DNA of 64,000 bases. Source: CAWDYA01 sp963806495. GTDB taxonomy: Bacteria > Acidobacteriota > Polarisedimenticolia > JACPZX01 > DASXTC01. A program made the translations under genes and the position numbers. The notes beneath the pieces were generated by a model, which was given only the letters and a program-made list of their open reading frames with translations, had not been told where the DNA came from and did not search any database. Positions 17,740-28,600 of the stretch are shown here, in pieces (position 1 is the first letter of the stretch; each line of letters begins with the position of its first letter). The stretch is taken from the NCBI GenBank assembly GCA_963806495.1, contig CAWDYA010000009.1:310001-374000 (forward strand), in the 5' to 3' direction.

Positions 17740-19764
17740 GTGAAGCCGCAGCCGGCACCGGCCGACACCCTGGAATCGCTGAGGCTGCGACTTCGCGAGT
17801 ACGAGCGCTGGTTCCGTTCGCTCGACGAGCAGATGCGCGTCCTGGAGCGCGAGCGGCAGAAGCTCTCCGCGGTCCTCAATCACACCGACGCCGGTTTTCT
17901 CGTGCTCGACGCCTCCCTCCGGGTGGTGTGGGCCAACGAGGAGTTCAACCGCCGCTTCGGCTCCACCACCCATCCGGGCTCGCTCCTCGGCACGCTGTGC
18001 CACGAGGTGCTGTGCCGCGACGAGGCGCTGTGCGAGCAGTGCCCGGCGAAGCGCCCGCTCGACTCGGGACGCGTCGCCCATCACGAGCTCAGGCTGGATA
18101 TCGACGGCGAGACACGGCACATGTACGCGACCGCCATGCCGATCCTCTCCCCTCTGGGTGAGGTGGAAGAGACGATCGTCATGCTGCAGGACGTCTCCGA
18201 CCTCGAGGTCCTGCGGCGCTCGCAGGCCGAGCTGAAGAAGAGCGAGGAGCGCTTCCGCTCCATCTTCCTCAACGCGGCAGCGGGAATGGCCACCTTCGCC
18301 CCCGACGGGACCTTCATGCAGGCCAACCCGGCCCTCTGCCGGCTGCTGGGATACGACGAGGCGGAGCTGGTCACCATGAAGATTCCCGACGTCACGCACC
18401 CGGACGACCTGGCCGAGAGCCTCCGGCTGGTCGGAGAGGCCCGGTCGGGCCGGCGCACCTCGCTCGAGATGGAGAAACGGTATCTGCGCAAGGACGGCTC
18501 GATCGTCTGGGGCCGGACAAGCGCCGCATGGCTCTTCGGATCGAACGGCTCGCCGATCTACAGCATCGCCCTCGTGCAGGACATCACCGAGCGCAAGCGC
18601 GCCGAGGAGGCCTTGCGCGAGAGCGAGGAACAACTCAGGCAGGCGCAGAAGCTGGAGGCCGTCGGAACCCTGGCGGGCGGGCTGGCGCACGACTTCAACA
18701 ACATCCTCACCGGGATCCTGGGCCACGCCGGGATGCTCAAGGCGAACGCCCGGCCCGGGGACGACGTCCACCACGCCGCAGACGTCATCGAGAGGGCGGG
18801 ACGGCGTGCAGCGGATCTGACCCGACAGCTTCTCGGTTTCGCACGCAAGGGCAAGGAGCAGAACACCCCGGTCAGCGTCCACGAGCGCATCCGGGAGGTG
18901 ATCGCGCTGCTGAGCCACGCGATCGACAAGCGGATCCTCATCGAGGAGAAGCTCGAGGCGGCGCACCCATTCGTGCTGGGCGATCCGGTGCAGGTGCAGC
19001 AGATCATCCTCAACCTGGCGCTCAACGCGCGCGATGCGATGCCCGACGGCGGGACCCTGATGCTGAGAACGGAGGACCGGATGCTCGGCGAGCGGACCTG
19101 CCGGGCCCATCCCGGAGCCGTTCCCGGCCGCTACATCATCGTCACCGTCTCCGACACCGGGCACGGTATCCCCGATGAGATCCTGGACCGGATCTTCGAG
19201 CCGTTCTTCACCACGAAGGGCCCCGGGCTCGGCACGGGGATGGGACTGGCCACGGCTTACGGCATCGTGGAGAACCACGGCGGCTGGTTCGAGGTCGACA
19301 GCCGTGTCGACGAGGGGACGGTGTTCAGGATCTTCCTCCCGGCGACCGACCGCAACGCCGTCGAATCGTCCACCACCGACAAGTCGGTCTCGTCAGGGAT
19401 GGGTCGCATCCTCGTGGTCGACGACGAGGAGATCGTGCGGGACGTGGCGAGCGAGTTTCTCGTGCATCTCGGGTATCAGGTCGTCACCGTCTCCGACGGT
19501 CGCGAGGCGGTCGACTACTACAGGAGACACGCGGACGAGATCGACCTGGTGATCATCGACATGATCATGCCGCGGATGGGCGGCCGCGACTGCTTCCTCG
19601 CGCTCAAGGCGCTCAATCCCTCGATCCGGGCTATCCTGTCGAGCGGCTACGGGTTCAACGTCGCCGCGCAGGAGATGATCGAGGCGGGGATGCTCAGCTT
19701 CGTGCAGAAGCCCTACGACCTGCTGGAGTTCTCCGAGGCGATCACCGGCGCACTGAGCCGCTGA
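17740..19764 (+). CDS. Hybrid sensor histidine kinase (PAS-PAS-HisKA-HATPase-REC)
   Basis: Start GTG 17740 follows GGAGG by four bases. The 674-residue protein has no membrane segment, so it is a soluble sensor. Order: coiled coil (about residues 8-45), a Cys-rich PAS (about 45-155, LCHEVLCRDEALCEQCPAK), a second PAS-PAC (about 165-285, MEKRYLRKDGSIVWG), dimerisation/phosphoacceptor helix with H317 in GGLAHDFNNILTG, a HATPase with N box QIILNLALNARDAMPDGG and G boxes DTGHGIP and GLGTGMGLATAYGIVENHGG. A C-terminal receiver domain has acidic VVDDEE and phosphoacceptor D607 in IIDMIMPRMGG. The H-box belongs to the NtrB-like HPK4 class. The CxxC-containing PAS suggests metal or redox sensing. The output partner is not in the immediate neighbourhood. 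Confidence 0.93.
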   Translation: MKPQPAPADTLESLRLRLREYERWFRSLDEQMRVLERERQKLSAVLNHTDAGFLVLDASLRVVWANEEFNRRFGSTTHPGSLLGTLCHEVLCRDEALCEQCPAKRPLDSGRVAHHELRLDIDGETRHMYATAMPILSPLGEVEETIVMLQDVSDLEVLRRSQAELKKSEERFRSIFLNAAAGMATFAPDGTFMQANPALCRLLGYDEAELVTMKIPDVTHPDDLAESLRLVGEARSGRRTSLEMEKRYLRKDGSIVWGRTSAAWLFGSNGSPIYSIALVQDITERKRAEEALRESEEQLRQAQKLEAVGTLAGGLAHDFNNILTGILGHAGMLKANARPGDDVHHAADVIERAGRRAADLTRQLLGFARKGKEQNTPVSVHERIREVIALLSHAIDKRILIEEKLEAAHPFVLGDPVQVQQIILNLALNARDAMPDGGTLMLRTEDRMLGERTCRAHPGAVPGRYIIVTVSDTGHGIPDEILDRIFEPFFTTKGPGLGTGMGLATAYGIVENHGGWFEVDSRVDEGTVFRIFLPATDRNAVESSTTDKSVSSGMGRILVVDDEEIVRDVASEFLVHLGYQVVTVSDGREAVDYYRRHADEIDLVIIDMIMPRMGGRDCFLALKALNPSIRAILSSGYGFNVAAQEMIEAGMLSFVQKPYDLLEFSEAITGALSR

Positions 19765-19786
19765 ACCCCGGCCGCTGCGGGGGGTC

Positions 19787-21022
19787 ATGGATTTCTTCGC
19801 CACGCCGGCGCGGCGCAAGGTGCTCTTCTTCGCCCTCTACCTGAGCGAGGGCGCTCCGATCGGGTACCTCTGGTGGGCGCTCCCCACCCGGCTCGCCATG
19901 GCCGGTGTCCCGGTCGATCGGGTCACGTCGCTCACCGCTGTGCTCACGCTGCCCTGGGCGTTCAAGTTCCTCTGGGCGCCCATGGTCGACATTCTGAGGA
20001 CGCGGCGCTACGGCTACACGGCCTGGATCGTCGGCGCGCAGACCGCGATGGGCCTCTTTCTCCTCCCCCTGCTCGCGCTCGACCTCGAGAAGGACTTCAC
20101 GGCCGTGGCGGCGCTGCTCGTGTGCCACGCGCTGGCGGCCGCCACGCAGGACGTCTCGGTGGACGCCCTGTCGATCGCCCGCGTGCCACCGGTCGAGCGG
20201 GGCGCGCTCAACGGCTGGATGCAGGCCGGCATGCTGGCGGGCCGATCCCTGTTCGGCGGTCTCGCCCTGGTGCTGGGACGCCGGATCGGACAGACATGGG
20301 TGATCGCCGCGCTGGTGGCCGTCACATGGTGCTCGCTCGCCCTGCTGCTGTCGTCCCGCTCCGCCTCCTCGGATGAGCCCACGGCCGGACGCGCCCGCCG
20401 GTTCCTCTCGGCGCTGCGTGCCGCTGCGCGGGGACGCGCCCTCTGGCTCGGGCTCGCGTTCGCGGCCGTCGGGGGCGCCGCCTTCGAGGCGGCCGCCGGC
20501 GTGGCCGGCCCCTATCTCACGGCCCGCAATGTGCCACCCGGCACGATCGGGCTGCTCTTCGCCCTGCCGGCACCCGCATGCATGGTGGCCGGCGCGCTTG
20601 CGGGCGGGTTCGTCTCGGACCGGATCGGACGCAGGCGCGCCACGATCATCGCGCTGCTCCTGATCGCCGGCTGCGTCGGGCTTCTGGGGGCCGTCGACGC
20701 GGCGTGGGCCCCGCCCGCCGGACGCGCCCTGATCGCCCTGTTCTCGGCGCTCTATCTCTGCATCGGCCTGTTCACCGCATCCTCCTATGCCCTGCTGATG
20801 GACCTGACGGGCCCCGGGCTGGGCGCCACCCAGTTCAGCGCCTACATGGGAGCCACGAACGGCTGCGAAGCGTGGGCCATCTTCACCATCGGATGGATCG
20901 CCTCCTCGTCCGGGTATCCGGCCGGTTTCGCCGTCATGGCGGGCCTCTCGCTCCTGGCCCTGCCGATCCTCGCATGGACGCCGGCCGGCGGCGGGCGCGG
21001 GTCCGGCGCGCCCGTGGCGTGA
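19787..21022 (+). CDS. AmpG-like major facilitator superfamily transporter
   Basis: A 411-residue inner-membrane protein with about 12 hydrophobic helices in two bundles. The N-terminal signature LYLSEGAPIGYLWWALPTRL, followed by LTLPWAFKFLWAPMVDILRT, is that of the AmpG/PAT family, which imports muropeptides or acyl compounds. VSDRIGRRRATIIAL at the start of the second half is the MFS loop 8-9 motif. The gene is 22 bases after the histidine-kinase stop and 25 bases before the kinase-TPR gene, so it may share their transcript. A peptidoglycan-recycling role is possible but no other recycling genes are nearby. Confidence 0.82.
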   Translation: MDFFATPARRKVLFFALYLSEGAPIGYLWWALPTRLAMAGVPVDRVTSLTAVLTLPWAFKFLWAPMVDILRTRRYGYTAWIVGAQTAMGLFLLPLLALDLEKDFTAVAALLVCHALAAATQDVSVDALSIARVPPVERGALNGWMQAGMLAGRSLFGGLALVLGRRIGQTWVIAALVAVTWCSLALLLSSRSASSDEPTAGRARRFLSALRAAARGRALWLGLAFAAVGGAAFEAAAGVAGPYLTARNVPPGTIGLLFALPAPACMVAGALAGGFVSDRIGRRRATIIALLLIAGCVGLLGAVDAAWAPPAGRALIALFSALYLCIGLFTASSYALLMDLTGPGLGATQFSAYMGATNGCEAWAIFTIGWIASSSGYPAGFAVMAGLSLLALPILAWTPAGGGRGSGAPVA

Positions 21023-21047
21023 TATCCTCGGGCAAAGCCGGAACGGT

Positions 21048-23612
21048 ATGCGCGTGAGTGACGTCCCCGCCGGCGTGGGCGCCGCGCCCCCTTCCGCGGC
21101 TGGGAAGGCCCCGACGTTGACCCTCGAGCCCGGAGTGATGCTCTCCCAGTACCGTCTCGTCGAGAAGATCGGCGACGGCGGGATGGGCGTCGTGTACAAG
21201 GCGCTCGACACCCGCCTCGACCGTCTCGTCGCCGTGAAGGTGCTGCGGCCCGAGATGGCATCCGACCCGGAGAGACTCGCCCGGTTCGAGCGCGAGGCGA
21301 AGGCGGTCGCCGCGCTCAACCACCCCAACATCTCCTCCATCCACGAGATCGACGAGGTCGACGGCGTCACCTTCATCGTCATGGAGTTGATCGAGGGGCG
21401 CACGCTTCGCCAGCGGATCGGCCACAAACCGCTCCCGCTCGAGGCGATGCTGGATCTGGCGGTGCAGATCGCCGACGGCCTCGATGCCGCGCACGTCAAG
21501 GGGATCATCCACCGGGACATCAAGCCCGCCAACGTCCTGATCACCGACCGGGGCCAGGCGAAGATCCTCGACTTCGGTCTTGCCAAGCTCACGGGCGAGG
21601 AGCCCGAGCCTGCGCCCGAGGCCGACTCGAATCTCGAGACCGCCCTGCTGCCCGATCAGCACCTCACCAGCCCGGGCTCGACGATGGGGACGATCGCCTA
21701 CATGTCCCCCGAGCAGGTCCGCGGCGAGGAGCTCGACGCGCGGTCGGATCTGTTCTCGTTCGGGTCGCTGCTGTACGAGATGGCGACGGGCCGCAACGCG
21801 TTCGCCTCGGCCACCTCGGGCCTCACCTTCGACATGATCCTCAACAGGACTCCCGTGCCAGTCGGCGAGCTCAACCCCGAGGCACCGGAGCGGATCGAGC
21901 AGATCATCGACAAGGCGCTCGAGAAGGACCGCCGCCTGAGATACCAGAGCGCCGCCGAGATGCGCTCGGATCTGCAGCGCGTCCGTCGCGACGCCGACTC
22001 GGGCCGGATCGCGACGCGCCGGGAGCGCCGGCCCTCCGCCGGGACGGAGCCCGGACACCCGCCGGCGGATGCACCCCGCATCGCACCCTGGAAGAAGCTG
22101 ACGCTCATCGCCGCCGCGCTCGCGGCGATCGTGCTGGTCGGCTCCGCGGTGCGGCAGCGGCTCGCACGCCATCCGACGGCGCCCGCCTCGGGCACGATCG
22201 ACTCGGTGGCCGTGCTGCCGTTCGAGAACCGTAGCGAGGGCGCCGAGGGCGAGTACCTGAGCGACGGGATCACCGAGAACCTGATCAACAGTCTGTCCCG
22301 GCTGCCCGATCTTCGCGTCGTCCCCCGCAGTCTCGTGTTCGCCTACAAGGGCAAGACGGTGGATCCGGCGCTCGCCGGCCGGGAGCTTTCCGCACGCGCC
22401 GTGGTGACCGGCCGGGTCGCGCTCCACGGAGACACTCTCGTGGTCAGCGTCGAGCTGATCGACGTGGCGAACGTCGCGCAGATCTGGGGCGAGCAGTACA
22501 CCCGCACGATGACCGACATCCTCTCTGTGCAGGAGGAGATCGCGCGGGAGATCTCGCGCAACCTGCGTCTCCAGCTCTCGCCCGCCGACGAACGCCGGAT
22601 CGCCCGCCGCTACACCGACAGCACCGAGGCGTACCAGCTCTACATCAAGAGCCTGCACCAGCTCCGCAAGGGGACGAAGGCCGACTACGAGCGGGCGATC
22701 GAGTACGCCAAGGAGGCGATCGTCCAGGACCTGAGGCAGCGCGGGTCATCGCCGGGCGCCGAAGGCGACACGCAGGAGCCCGGGTTCGCCCTGGCGTACG
22801 CCACCCTGGCCCGGATATACACGCTTCAGGCGTTCCTGGGGTACGTACCGCCCAGGGAGGTCTACCCGAAGGCGAAGGCGGCGGCCCGGTTCGCCCTGGA
22901 GATGGACGACAGCCTCGGCGAAGCGCACGGGGCGCTCGCTTTCGTCAGGTTCTATCACGAGTGGGACTGGAAGGCGGCCCAGGAGGAGTTCGCGCGGGCC
23001 CTCGAGCTGTCGCCGAGCGACGATGAGAACCACAAGGACCATGCCTGGTTCCTCATGGCAATGGGACGCACCGACGAGGCGATCGCCGAGATGCAGCGCG
23101 CCTGCGCCCTGGATCCGCTGTCGGAGGAGCACAGCGCGCAGCTTGCGGAGATGTACTTCTGGGCGGGGCGGCTCGACGAGGCCGAGACCGAGCTGAAGCG
23201 GACCGTCGAGCTCGCGCCCCGGTCGGCCGTCGCACGGCTGGTGACCGCCTATCTGGACTCGGCGCGCGGGCGGCAGAAGGACGCCATCGCGGCCTACATG
23301 GACTATCTCTACGTCACCGAGACGGAGTCGCGCATGAGCCCGACCCTCGCCTGGTTCTACGCGGCCGCGGGCCGGCTGCAGGAGGCACGCGACATCCTGG
23401 CGCGCACGAAACCCGGCGAGATCTCCCCGACACAGATGGCATGGGTGCATGCGAAGCTCGGAGACATCGACGAGGCGTTCGCGTGGCTCGACAAGGCTTA
23501 TGAGCAGCGGGCCATAAATCTTCTCTGGATCGAGACACAGCCCTGGTTCGACCCGCTCCGCTCCGACCCGAGGTTCCGCGCGCTGCTCGACCGCATGAAC
23601 CTGCCCGGCTGA
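21048..23612 (+). CDS. Transmembrane Ser/Thr protein kinase with TolB-like and TPR domains
   Basis: An 854-residue protein. Kinase domain about residues 33-300: GDGGMGVVYKA loop, VAVKVLRPE Lys, HRDIKPANVLI (H155-D157), DFGLAKL and GTIAYMSPEQVRGEELDARS. A membrane helix spans about residues 349-367 (LTLIAAALAAIVLVGSAV). Outside the membrane lies a FlgO/TolB-N-like segment (SVAVLPFENRSEGAEGEYLS, GRVALHGDTLVVSVELIDVA) and then a chain of TPR units (FALEMDDSLGEAHGALAF, ARALELSPSDDENHKDHAWF, LDEAETELKRTVELAPRSAV). This kinase-TolB-TPR arrangement is very typical of Acidobacteriota. It probably couples an external protein-protein signal to intracellular phosphorylation. Targets are unknown. Confidence 0.93.
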   Translation: MRVSDVPAGVGAAPPSAAGKAPTLTLEPGVMLSQYRLVEKIGDGGMGVVYKALDTRLDRLVAVKVLRPEMASDPERLARFEREAKAVAALNHPNISSIHEIDEVDGVTFIVMELIEGRTLRQRIGHKPLPLEAMLDLAVQIADGLDAAHVKGIIHRDIKPANVLITDRGQAKILDFGLAKLTGEEPEPAPEADSNLETALLPDQHLTSPGSTMGTIAYMSPEQVRGEELDARSDLFSFGSLLYEMATGRNAFASATSGLTFDMILNRTPVPVGELNPEAPERIEQIIDKALEKDRRLRYQSAAEMRSDLQRVRRDADSGRIATRRERRPSAGTEPGHPPADAPRIAPWKKLTLIAAALAAIVLVGSAVRQRLARHPTAPASGTIDSVAVLPFENRSEGAEGEYLSDGITENLINSLSRLPDLRVVPRSLVFAYKGKTVDPALAGRELSARAVVTGRVALHGDTLVVSVELIDVANVAQIWGEQYTRTMTDILSVQEEIAREISRNLRLQLSPADERRIARRYTDSTEAYQLYIKSLHQLRKGTKADYERAIEYAKEAIVQDLRQRGSSPGAEGDTQEPGFALAYATLARIYTLQAFLGYVPPREVYPKAKAAARFALEMDDSLGEAHGALAFVRFYHEWDWKAAQEEFARALELSPSDDENHKDHAWFLMAMGRTDEAIAEMQRACALDPLSEEHSAQLAEMYFWAGRLDEAETELKRTVELAPRSAVARLVTAYLDSARGRQKDAIAAYMDYLYVTETESRMSPTLAWFYAAAGRLQEARDILARTKPGEISPTQMAWVHAKLGDIDEAFAWLDKAYEQRAINLLWIETQPWFDPLRSDPRFRALLDRMNLPG

Positions 23613-23614
23613 CG

Positions 23615-25684
23615 ATGGGGCGACCCGGTCGATCACCGCGCATCGCACCCACACCCGGAGTCCTTGCCCTCGTCGCGCTGCCGTTCCTCGTCCGCCTCGC
23701 CTACGCGGTGGAGGCGCTGGGGCAGCCCTACCTGCGGTGGAACATGCTGGTGTCGTACCTCAACCATCAGTTCGCCGCCGACCTGGCCACCGGTGCGGGC
23801 GCCCCCTACGCGCTGTTCCGCTCGCCCTGGTATCCCGTTCTCGTGTCCTGGGTGTACCGGCTCTTCGGCGCGGCGCCCGACGTCGTGCGCGTGATCCAGT
23901 GGCTGCTCGGCGCATGCGGCTGTCTGCTGGCCGCCGGTATCGCCCGCAGGATCTTCGGGCGGACCGCCGGCGTGCTGACGCTCGTCATCGGCGCGCTCTA
24001 CGCACCGGCCTTCTTCTTCGAAGGCGAGCTTCTCGAGCAGTCCGCCGCCACGTTCTGCCTCGTGTCGGCAGTCTGGCTCATCGTGCGGCTGGACGCGTCG
24101 CGCACCGGGACGGCGGCGGTCTTGGGCGCCTCGCTCCTCTACGGGCTTGCGTTCCTGATGCGCCCCGATACGCTGCTCGCCCTGCCGATGCTGGCGGCAG
24201 GCGTTCTCACGATGCCGGGCGCGGGCCGGCGCCCCCGCGCGCTCCGGCTGTCCGCGTTCGGGGCGGGCTGCCTCCTGATGCTCGTTCCGCTGCTCAGCCC
24301 GGGGCTGTTCCTGAGAGTCTCGGCCAAACACATCGACATCAACGCGGCCATCAACCTCTATCTTGGCAGCAACGCCGAAGCCACGGGAATCGACCCCCGG
24401 TTCCCCGAGACGGCCGAGCTCGACACCGCCGACCCGGAAGCGCGGCGCGACCACATGACCGGGCTCGACCTGGCCGGAATCCGGTATGCCCTGGGCCGCA
24501 CCGGCGGCGACATGTCCACCGTCGCACCGTTCTGGCTGACGAAGACGCGGGCCTTCATCGCCGGCCACCCCGTCGGTTTCCTCGAGCTGGAGGCGAGAAA
24601 GGCGCTGCTGTTCTTCAGCGGTTTCGTCAACAGCAACCAGAAGGACATCTACGTCGCCCGTGGGCTCTCACGTGTGCTTGCCCTGCTGGTGTTCTGCTTC
24701 GGGATCTGCGTCCCGCTCGGGCTCGTCATTCCACTCGCGGCGGCGGGGTGCGCGGTTCCCGCCCCGAGGCATCACCGGCTGCTGCTGCTCGCGGTTCCCG
24801 CCGGCTGTCTCGCCACCACGCTGGCGTTCTTTCACGACGAGCGGTTCCGTTATCCGGCGGTCCCTTTCATGATCATCCTCGCCTCGGCCGGCGTGGCCGG
24901 TCTCCTGCGTGCGTCCCGCAGGGGCCGTCTCGGTCTCGCCCTGATCCTCCTCCCGGCGCTCCTGCTGTCGAACGTCGACTGGCTCGGGACTCACCAGGTC
25001 CGGTGGGCCTCCGAGGCGTTCCGGATGGGAACGATGTACGACGAGGCGGGAGAGCCGGTGGCGGCACGGCAGGCGTACGAACAATCCATCACGGCGGACC
25101 CGGGGTACAGGCCCGCGCTCGACAACCTGGTGACGCTGGCGGTACAGCACGGCTCGATCGACGAGACGATACGTTTTCTGGAAGGGGTGCGGACGGGCGG
25201 CGCGCAGGCGCCGGCGCTCGTCACGTCCCTGGCCTCCCTGTACGCCGCCCGGGGGCGGGATGACGAAGCGGACTCGGTGTTGCGCGACGCGCTGCGACTC
25301 GACCCGTCCGAGCCGTCGCTGGCGCTGGCGCTGGGCGATCTCCTGATGCGGCAGGGACGTTGTTCCGAGGCGGCGCCGCTGTTCCGGGGTGCGATGGAGG
25401 GCGGCGACGCCGGCGCCTTCGCCGGGGCCGGCTACTGTCTCTCCAGGCTCGGTGACGACCACGGCGCTCTCGAGGTGCTGCGCCGCGGGGTCGAGCGGTT
25501 CCCGAAGGACGTCACGCTGCTGGGGCTGCTGGCCCAGGTGTGCGGCAGGCTGGGAGAGACGGGTGAAGCCCGGGACCTGTATCTCAGGATTCTGGCGATC
25601 GACCCGGGCAACGTGAAGGCGAAGGAGCTGCTCGATTCCTTGCCCCAAGCGGCGGATCAGGATCCGCCGGGGGCGTCCCGGTAG
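23615..25684 (+). CDS. GT39-like membrane glycosyltransferase with C-terminal TPR domain
   Basis: ATG 23615 starts two bases after the kinase-TPR stop. About the first 450 residues hold 9-11 membrane helices with PMT_2/ArnT-type features: an early R-x-x-Y-A region (LVRLAYAVEALGQPYLRWN), conserved acidic loop residues, FEGELLEQSAATFCLV and a helix ending LAFLMRPDTLLALP. The long periplasmic loop is RFPETAELDTADPEARRDHM. The C-terminal roughly 230 residues are TPR repeats (GEPVAARQAYEQSITADPGY, GRDDEADSVLRDALRLDPSE, GETGEARDLYLRILAIDPGN). It probably transfers a sugar from a polyprenyl carrier to a lipid or protein. It overlaps the convergent giant FG-GAP gene by 28 bases. Confidence 0.83.
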   Translation: MGRPGRSPRIAPTPGVLALVALPFLVRLAYAVEALGQPYLRWNMLVSYLNHQFAADLATGAGAPYALFRSPWYPVLVSWVYRLFGAAPDVVRVIQWLLGACGCLLAAGIARRIFGRTAGVLTLVIGALYAPAFFFEGELLEQSAATFCLVSAVWLIVRLDASRTGTAAVLGASLLYGLAFLMRPDTLLALPMLAAGVLTMPGAGRRPRALRLSAFGAGCLLMLVPLLSPGLFLRVSAKHIDINAAINLYLGSNAEATGIDPRFPETAELDTADPEARRDHMTGLDLAGIRYALGRTGGDMSTVAPFWLTKTRAFIAGHPVGFLELEARKALLFFSGFVNSNQKDIYVARGLSRVLALLVFCFGICVPLGLVIPLAAAGCAVPAPRHHRLLLLAVPAGCLATTLAFFHDERFRYPAVPFMIILASAGVAGLLRASRRGRLGLALILLPALLLSNVDWLGTHQVRWASEAFRMGTMYDEAGEPVAARQAYEQSITADPGYRPALDNLVTLAVQHGSIDETIRFLEGVRTGGAQAPALVTSLASLYAARGRDDEADSVLRDALRLDPSEPSLALALGDLLMRQGRCSEAAPLFRGAMEGGDAGAFAGAGYCLSRLGDDHGALEVLRRGVERFPKDVTLLGLLAQVCGRLGETGEARDLYLRILAIDPGNVKAKELLDSLPQAADQDPPGASR

Positions 25685-28600
25685 GGGCGGCCCGCCTCGT
25701 AGAGCCGCAGACGATCCTGGATCGGCCCCGTGCGGTCCGCGTGACCCTGGCTGCGGGCGAGCTCTACCGCGCGGCGCGCCGTTTCGGCCGCTTCGGCATA
25801 CCGTCCGGTCTCGGCATAGGCGGCCGCCAGCGCGTCGAGCCCGGTGACACGGCTGTCGCCCGACAGCTCGCAGACCTTGCTCGCGATCGTCACCGCCTGC
25901 CCGCCGTCCCTCAGCGAGGCGTCGGGGTGGGTGGCGAGGACCCATGCGAGCCGTTCGGCGGCTTCGGGCGATCCCTCGGGAAGCCGCAGGGCCGCGGCGA
26001 ACAGACGCGCCGCCCCGTCCACGTCCCCCGTCTTGGCCAGCGCGATCGCGAGGTAGTACTGGGCCTGGGAATAGTCGGGCCGCAGACGCACGGCCTCGGA
26101 GAGCTCGCTCACAGCCCGGGAAGCGGATCCCGACCTGAGCAGGGTGAGTCCGAGGTAGTACCGCGCCTCCGGGAAGCCGGGATCGTCCTGAGCCGCCTCG
26201 CTCAGCGAGGCGATCGCCTCCTGCGCGCGGCCTTGTCTCATCAGCGCGATGCCGAGATTGATCCGCGCCGGGACGTTGCCCGGCTCGACCGCCAGCAGCC
26301 GGTGGTAGGCGTCAATCGCCTCGATGTCCTTGCCCTGTCGTGCCAGCGCCACGGCCATGTTGTTCATCGCCGGCGTGTTGCCCGGGTCGATCTCCAGCGC
26401 CTTGCGGTATTGCGCGATCGCCTGGTCCAGATCCCCCTTCGCCGCCAGCGCTGCACCGAGATTGTCGAGTGTCGAGACGTTGTTCGGCTCGATCCCGAGC
26501 GCCTCGCGGTAATGGCCGATCGCCTCGTCGAGCTGGCCCTTGCCGGCCAGCGCGTAGCCGAGGTTGTTGAGCGCCGCGACGTGTCCCGGCTGCAGCTCGA
26601 GCACCTTGCGGTATTCGGCGATCGCGCCGTCGACGTCCCCCTGCCCCGCGAGGATGGTCCCCAGGTTGAAGTGCGCGTCGATACGGCCCGGCTGGATACG
26701 GACCACCTTGCCGTAGTAGCGGGCTCCCTCATCCGTGTACCCGTTGTCCACGTACGTCCTGACGACACCGTCCATGTAGTCGAAGAAGTCAGGCGAGCCC
26801 CGGGTCTGCCGCCTGCCGGCGAAAGGAAGCGCGAGCTTGAGCCGCTTGTCTCCGGCGATCCTCAGACCCGGCAGGTCACGCATCAGCTCCTCGACGGTCA
26901 CCTTCCCCTTGTACATGCCGGCCACGAGATCGTCGCCGTCCACCACCACCGTAGTGGGTGCGGGGATCGGTGGCGGGTTCCAGAGCACTTTTCGCTGGAG
27001 CAGATCCAGCTTGTCCACGAGCGCGGCCGTGGCCATTCCCGCCTCGAACGGGAAACCGATCCGCCGCACCGTGTCGCGCGCGGCCGAGAAGTCGCGATCC
27101 CCCTCCGTGTCGAGTCCGTCGGCGCTCAGCGCGAGAACGCGGAACCTCGCCTTCTTCAGCTCGGCCTCGCCCCGGGTGAACTCCTCGAGCTGCGCCTCGC
27201 ACTCGGGGCATCCGCTCGCCCAGAGCGTGACGAGCGTGACGGCGCCCGGTCTTCCCGCGGGAACGGGGTGTCCGTCGAATCCGATGTAATCGAGGGACGG
27301 TGCGGGTGCGGGCGCCGACAGGAAGATGCGCGCCTCCGGCATGGGCGGCGTCACCGGCAGGTCCGTTGCCTCGAGAGAGACCTGCCGCGCGATGCCCGCC
27401 GGCTCGGCCACGCCGCTTCCCTGGACCACGCGGTAGCGGCCCCCCACGGCCAGACCGGTCAGATCCTCACGCTTCCCGTCGGGCCAGGTCACGGTCAGCC
27501 GATCGATACGGTCCGCCTCGCCCAGGCCGAAGTGCACCCACTTGCTCGACTGGGAAAGATAGCCGTCGCCGGCATGCAGGGTCCTGATGTGCCGCCGTCC
27601 GTCGTCGCCATGCACGAACAGCTCCAGCCGCGCGCCGATGGCGTCGCGGTTGCAGGTGCGCCCCTGGAGAAGAAAGGCGACGGACCGGCCCGCCCACGGA
27701 CTGTCGTTGCGCACGAATCGCAGGCGTGGCCCGGTGCGATTGACGAACCAGGCGTCGAGGTCCCCGTCCTGATCCCAGTCCACGATAGCCGCAGCACGGG
27801 CGTCGTCCAGGAAGTCGAGCCCCGAGACGGCCGAGATATCCGCAAAGCGCGTCGTGTGCGTGTTGAGGAAGGCCACGTTGCGCTCCCGCCCGTTGAACGA
27901 CTTGCCGATCCGGATCAGGCGGCCGAGAGCGTTCCAGGCGGCGCCGTAGTCCTTGATCTCCGATGCGGGCGCGGGGCCGGGGGGCGACTTGGCCACCACC
28001 TGCCGCCAGAAGAAACTGTACAGATCGAACGGATCGCTGCGGGTGAAGTAGCCGTTCGAGATCAGGGCGTCGTCGTACGAATCGTTGTCGAGATCGACGA
28101 GCTTCGAGTCCCACGCCCACCTCCCCCGCGTGATCCCCGCCTCCTCGCTCACGTCGTCGAACGACCCGTCACCCTTGTTCCTGAACAGCGAGTTGCCCTT
28201 CGCGTGGCGCCGGTACTGCATCCGGGTCATGGCGTTGGTCCGGCTCATGAACTCGCTCTGGGAGGCGAGACGGCTGCCGGCGGCCGAGAACATGTTGCCG
28301 GTGAACAGGTCCATCCATCCGTCGTGGTCGTAGTCGCCCCAGTCGACGGACATCCCCGCTCCGATGTCCTCGACGCCGGCGGCGGCCGCCACGTCCGTGA
28401 AGCGTCCGCCGTCGTTGCGGTACAGGTTGTTCCGCCCGAAGTCGTTCGCGACGTACAGGTCCTGGTCGCCGTCGTTGTCGAAGTCCTCCCAGGTTGCGGC
28501 GAAGCTGAAACGGTGGCTGTTGGCGTCCAGACCGGTCGCCTTCGTGACGTCGGCGAATGTCCAGTCGCCGTTGTTCCTGATGAGGATGTTGGAGCCGCCG

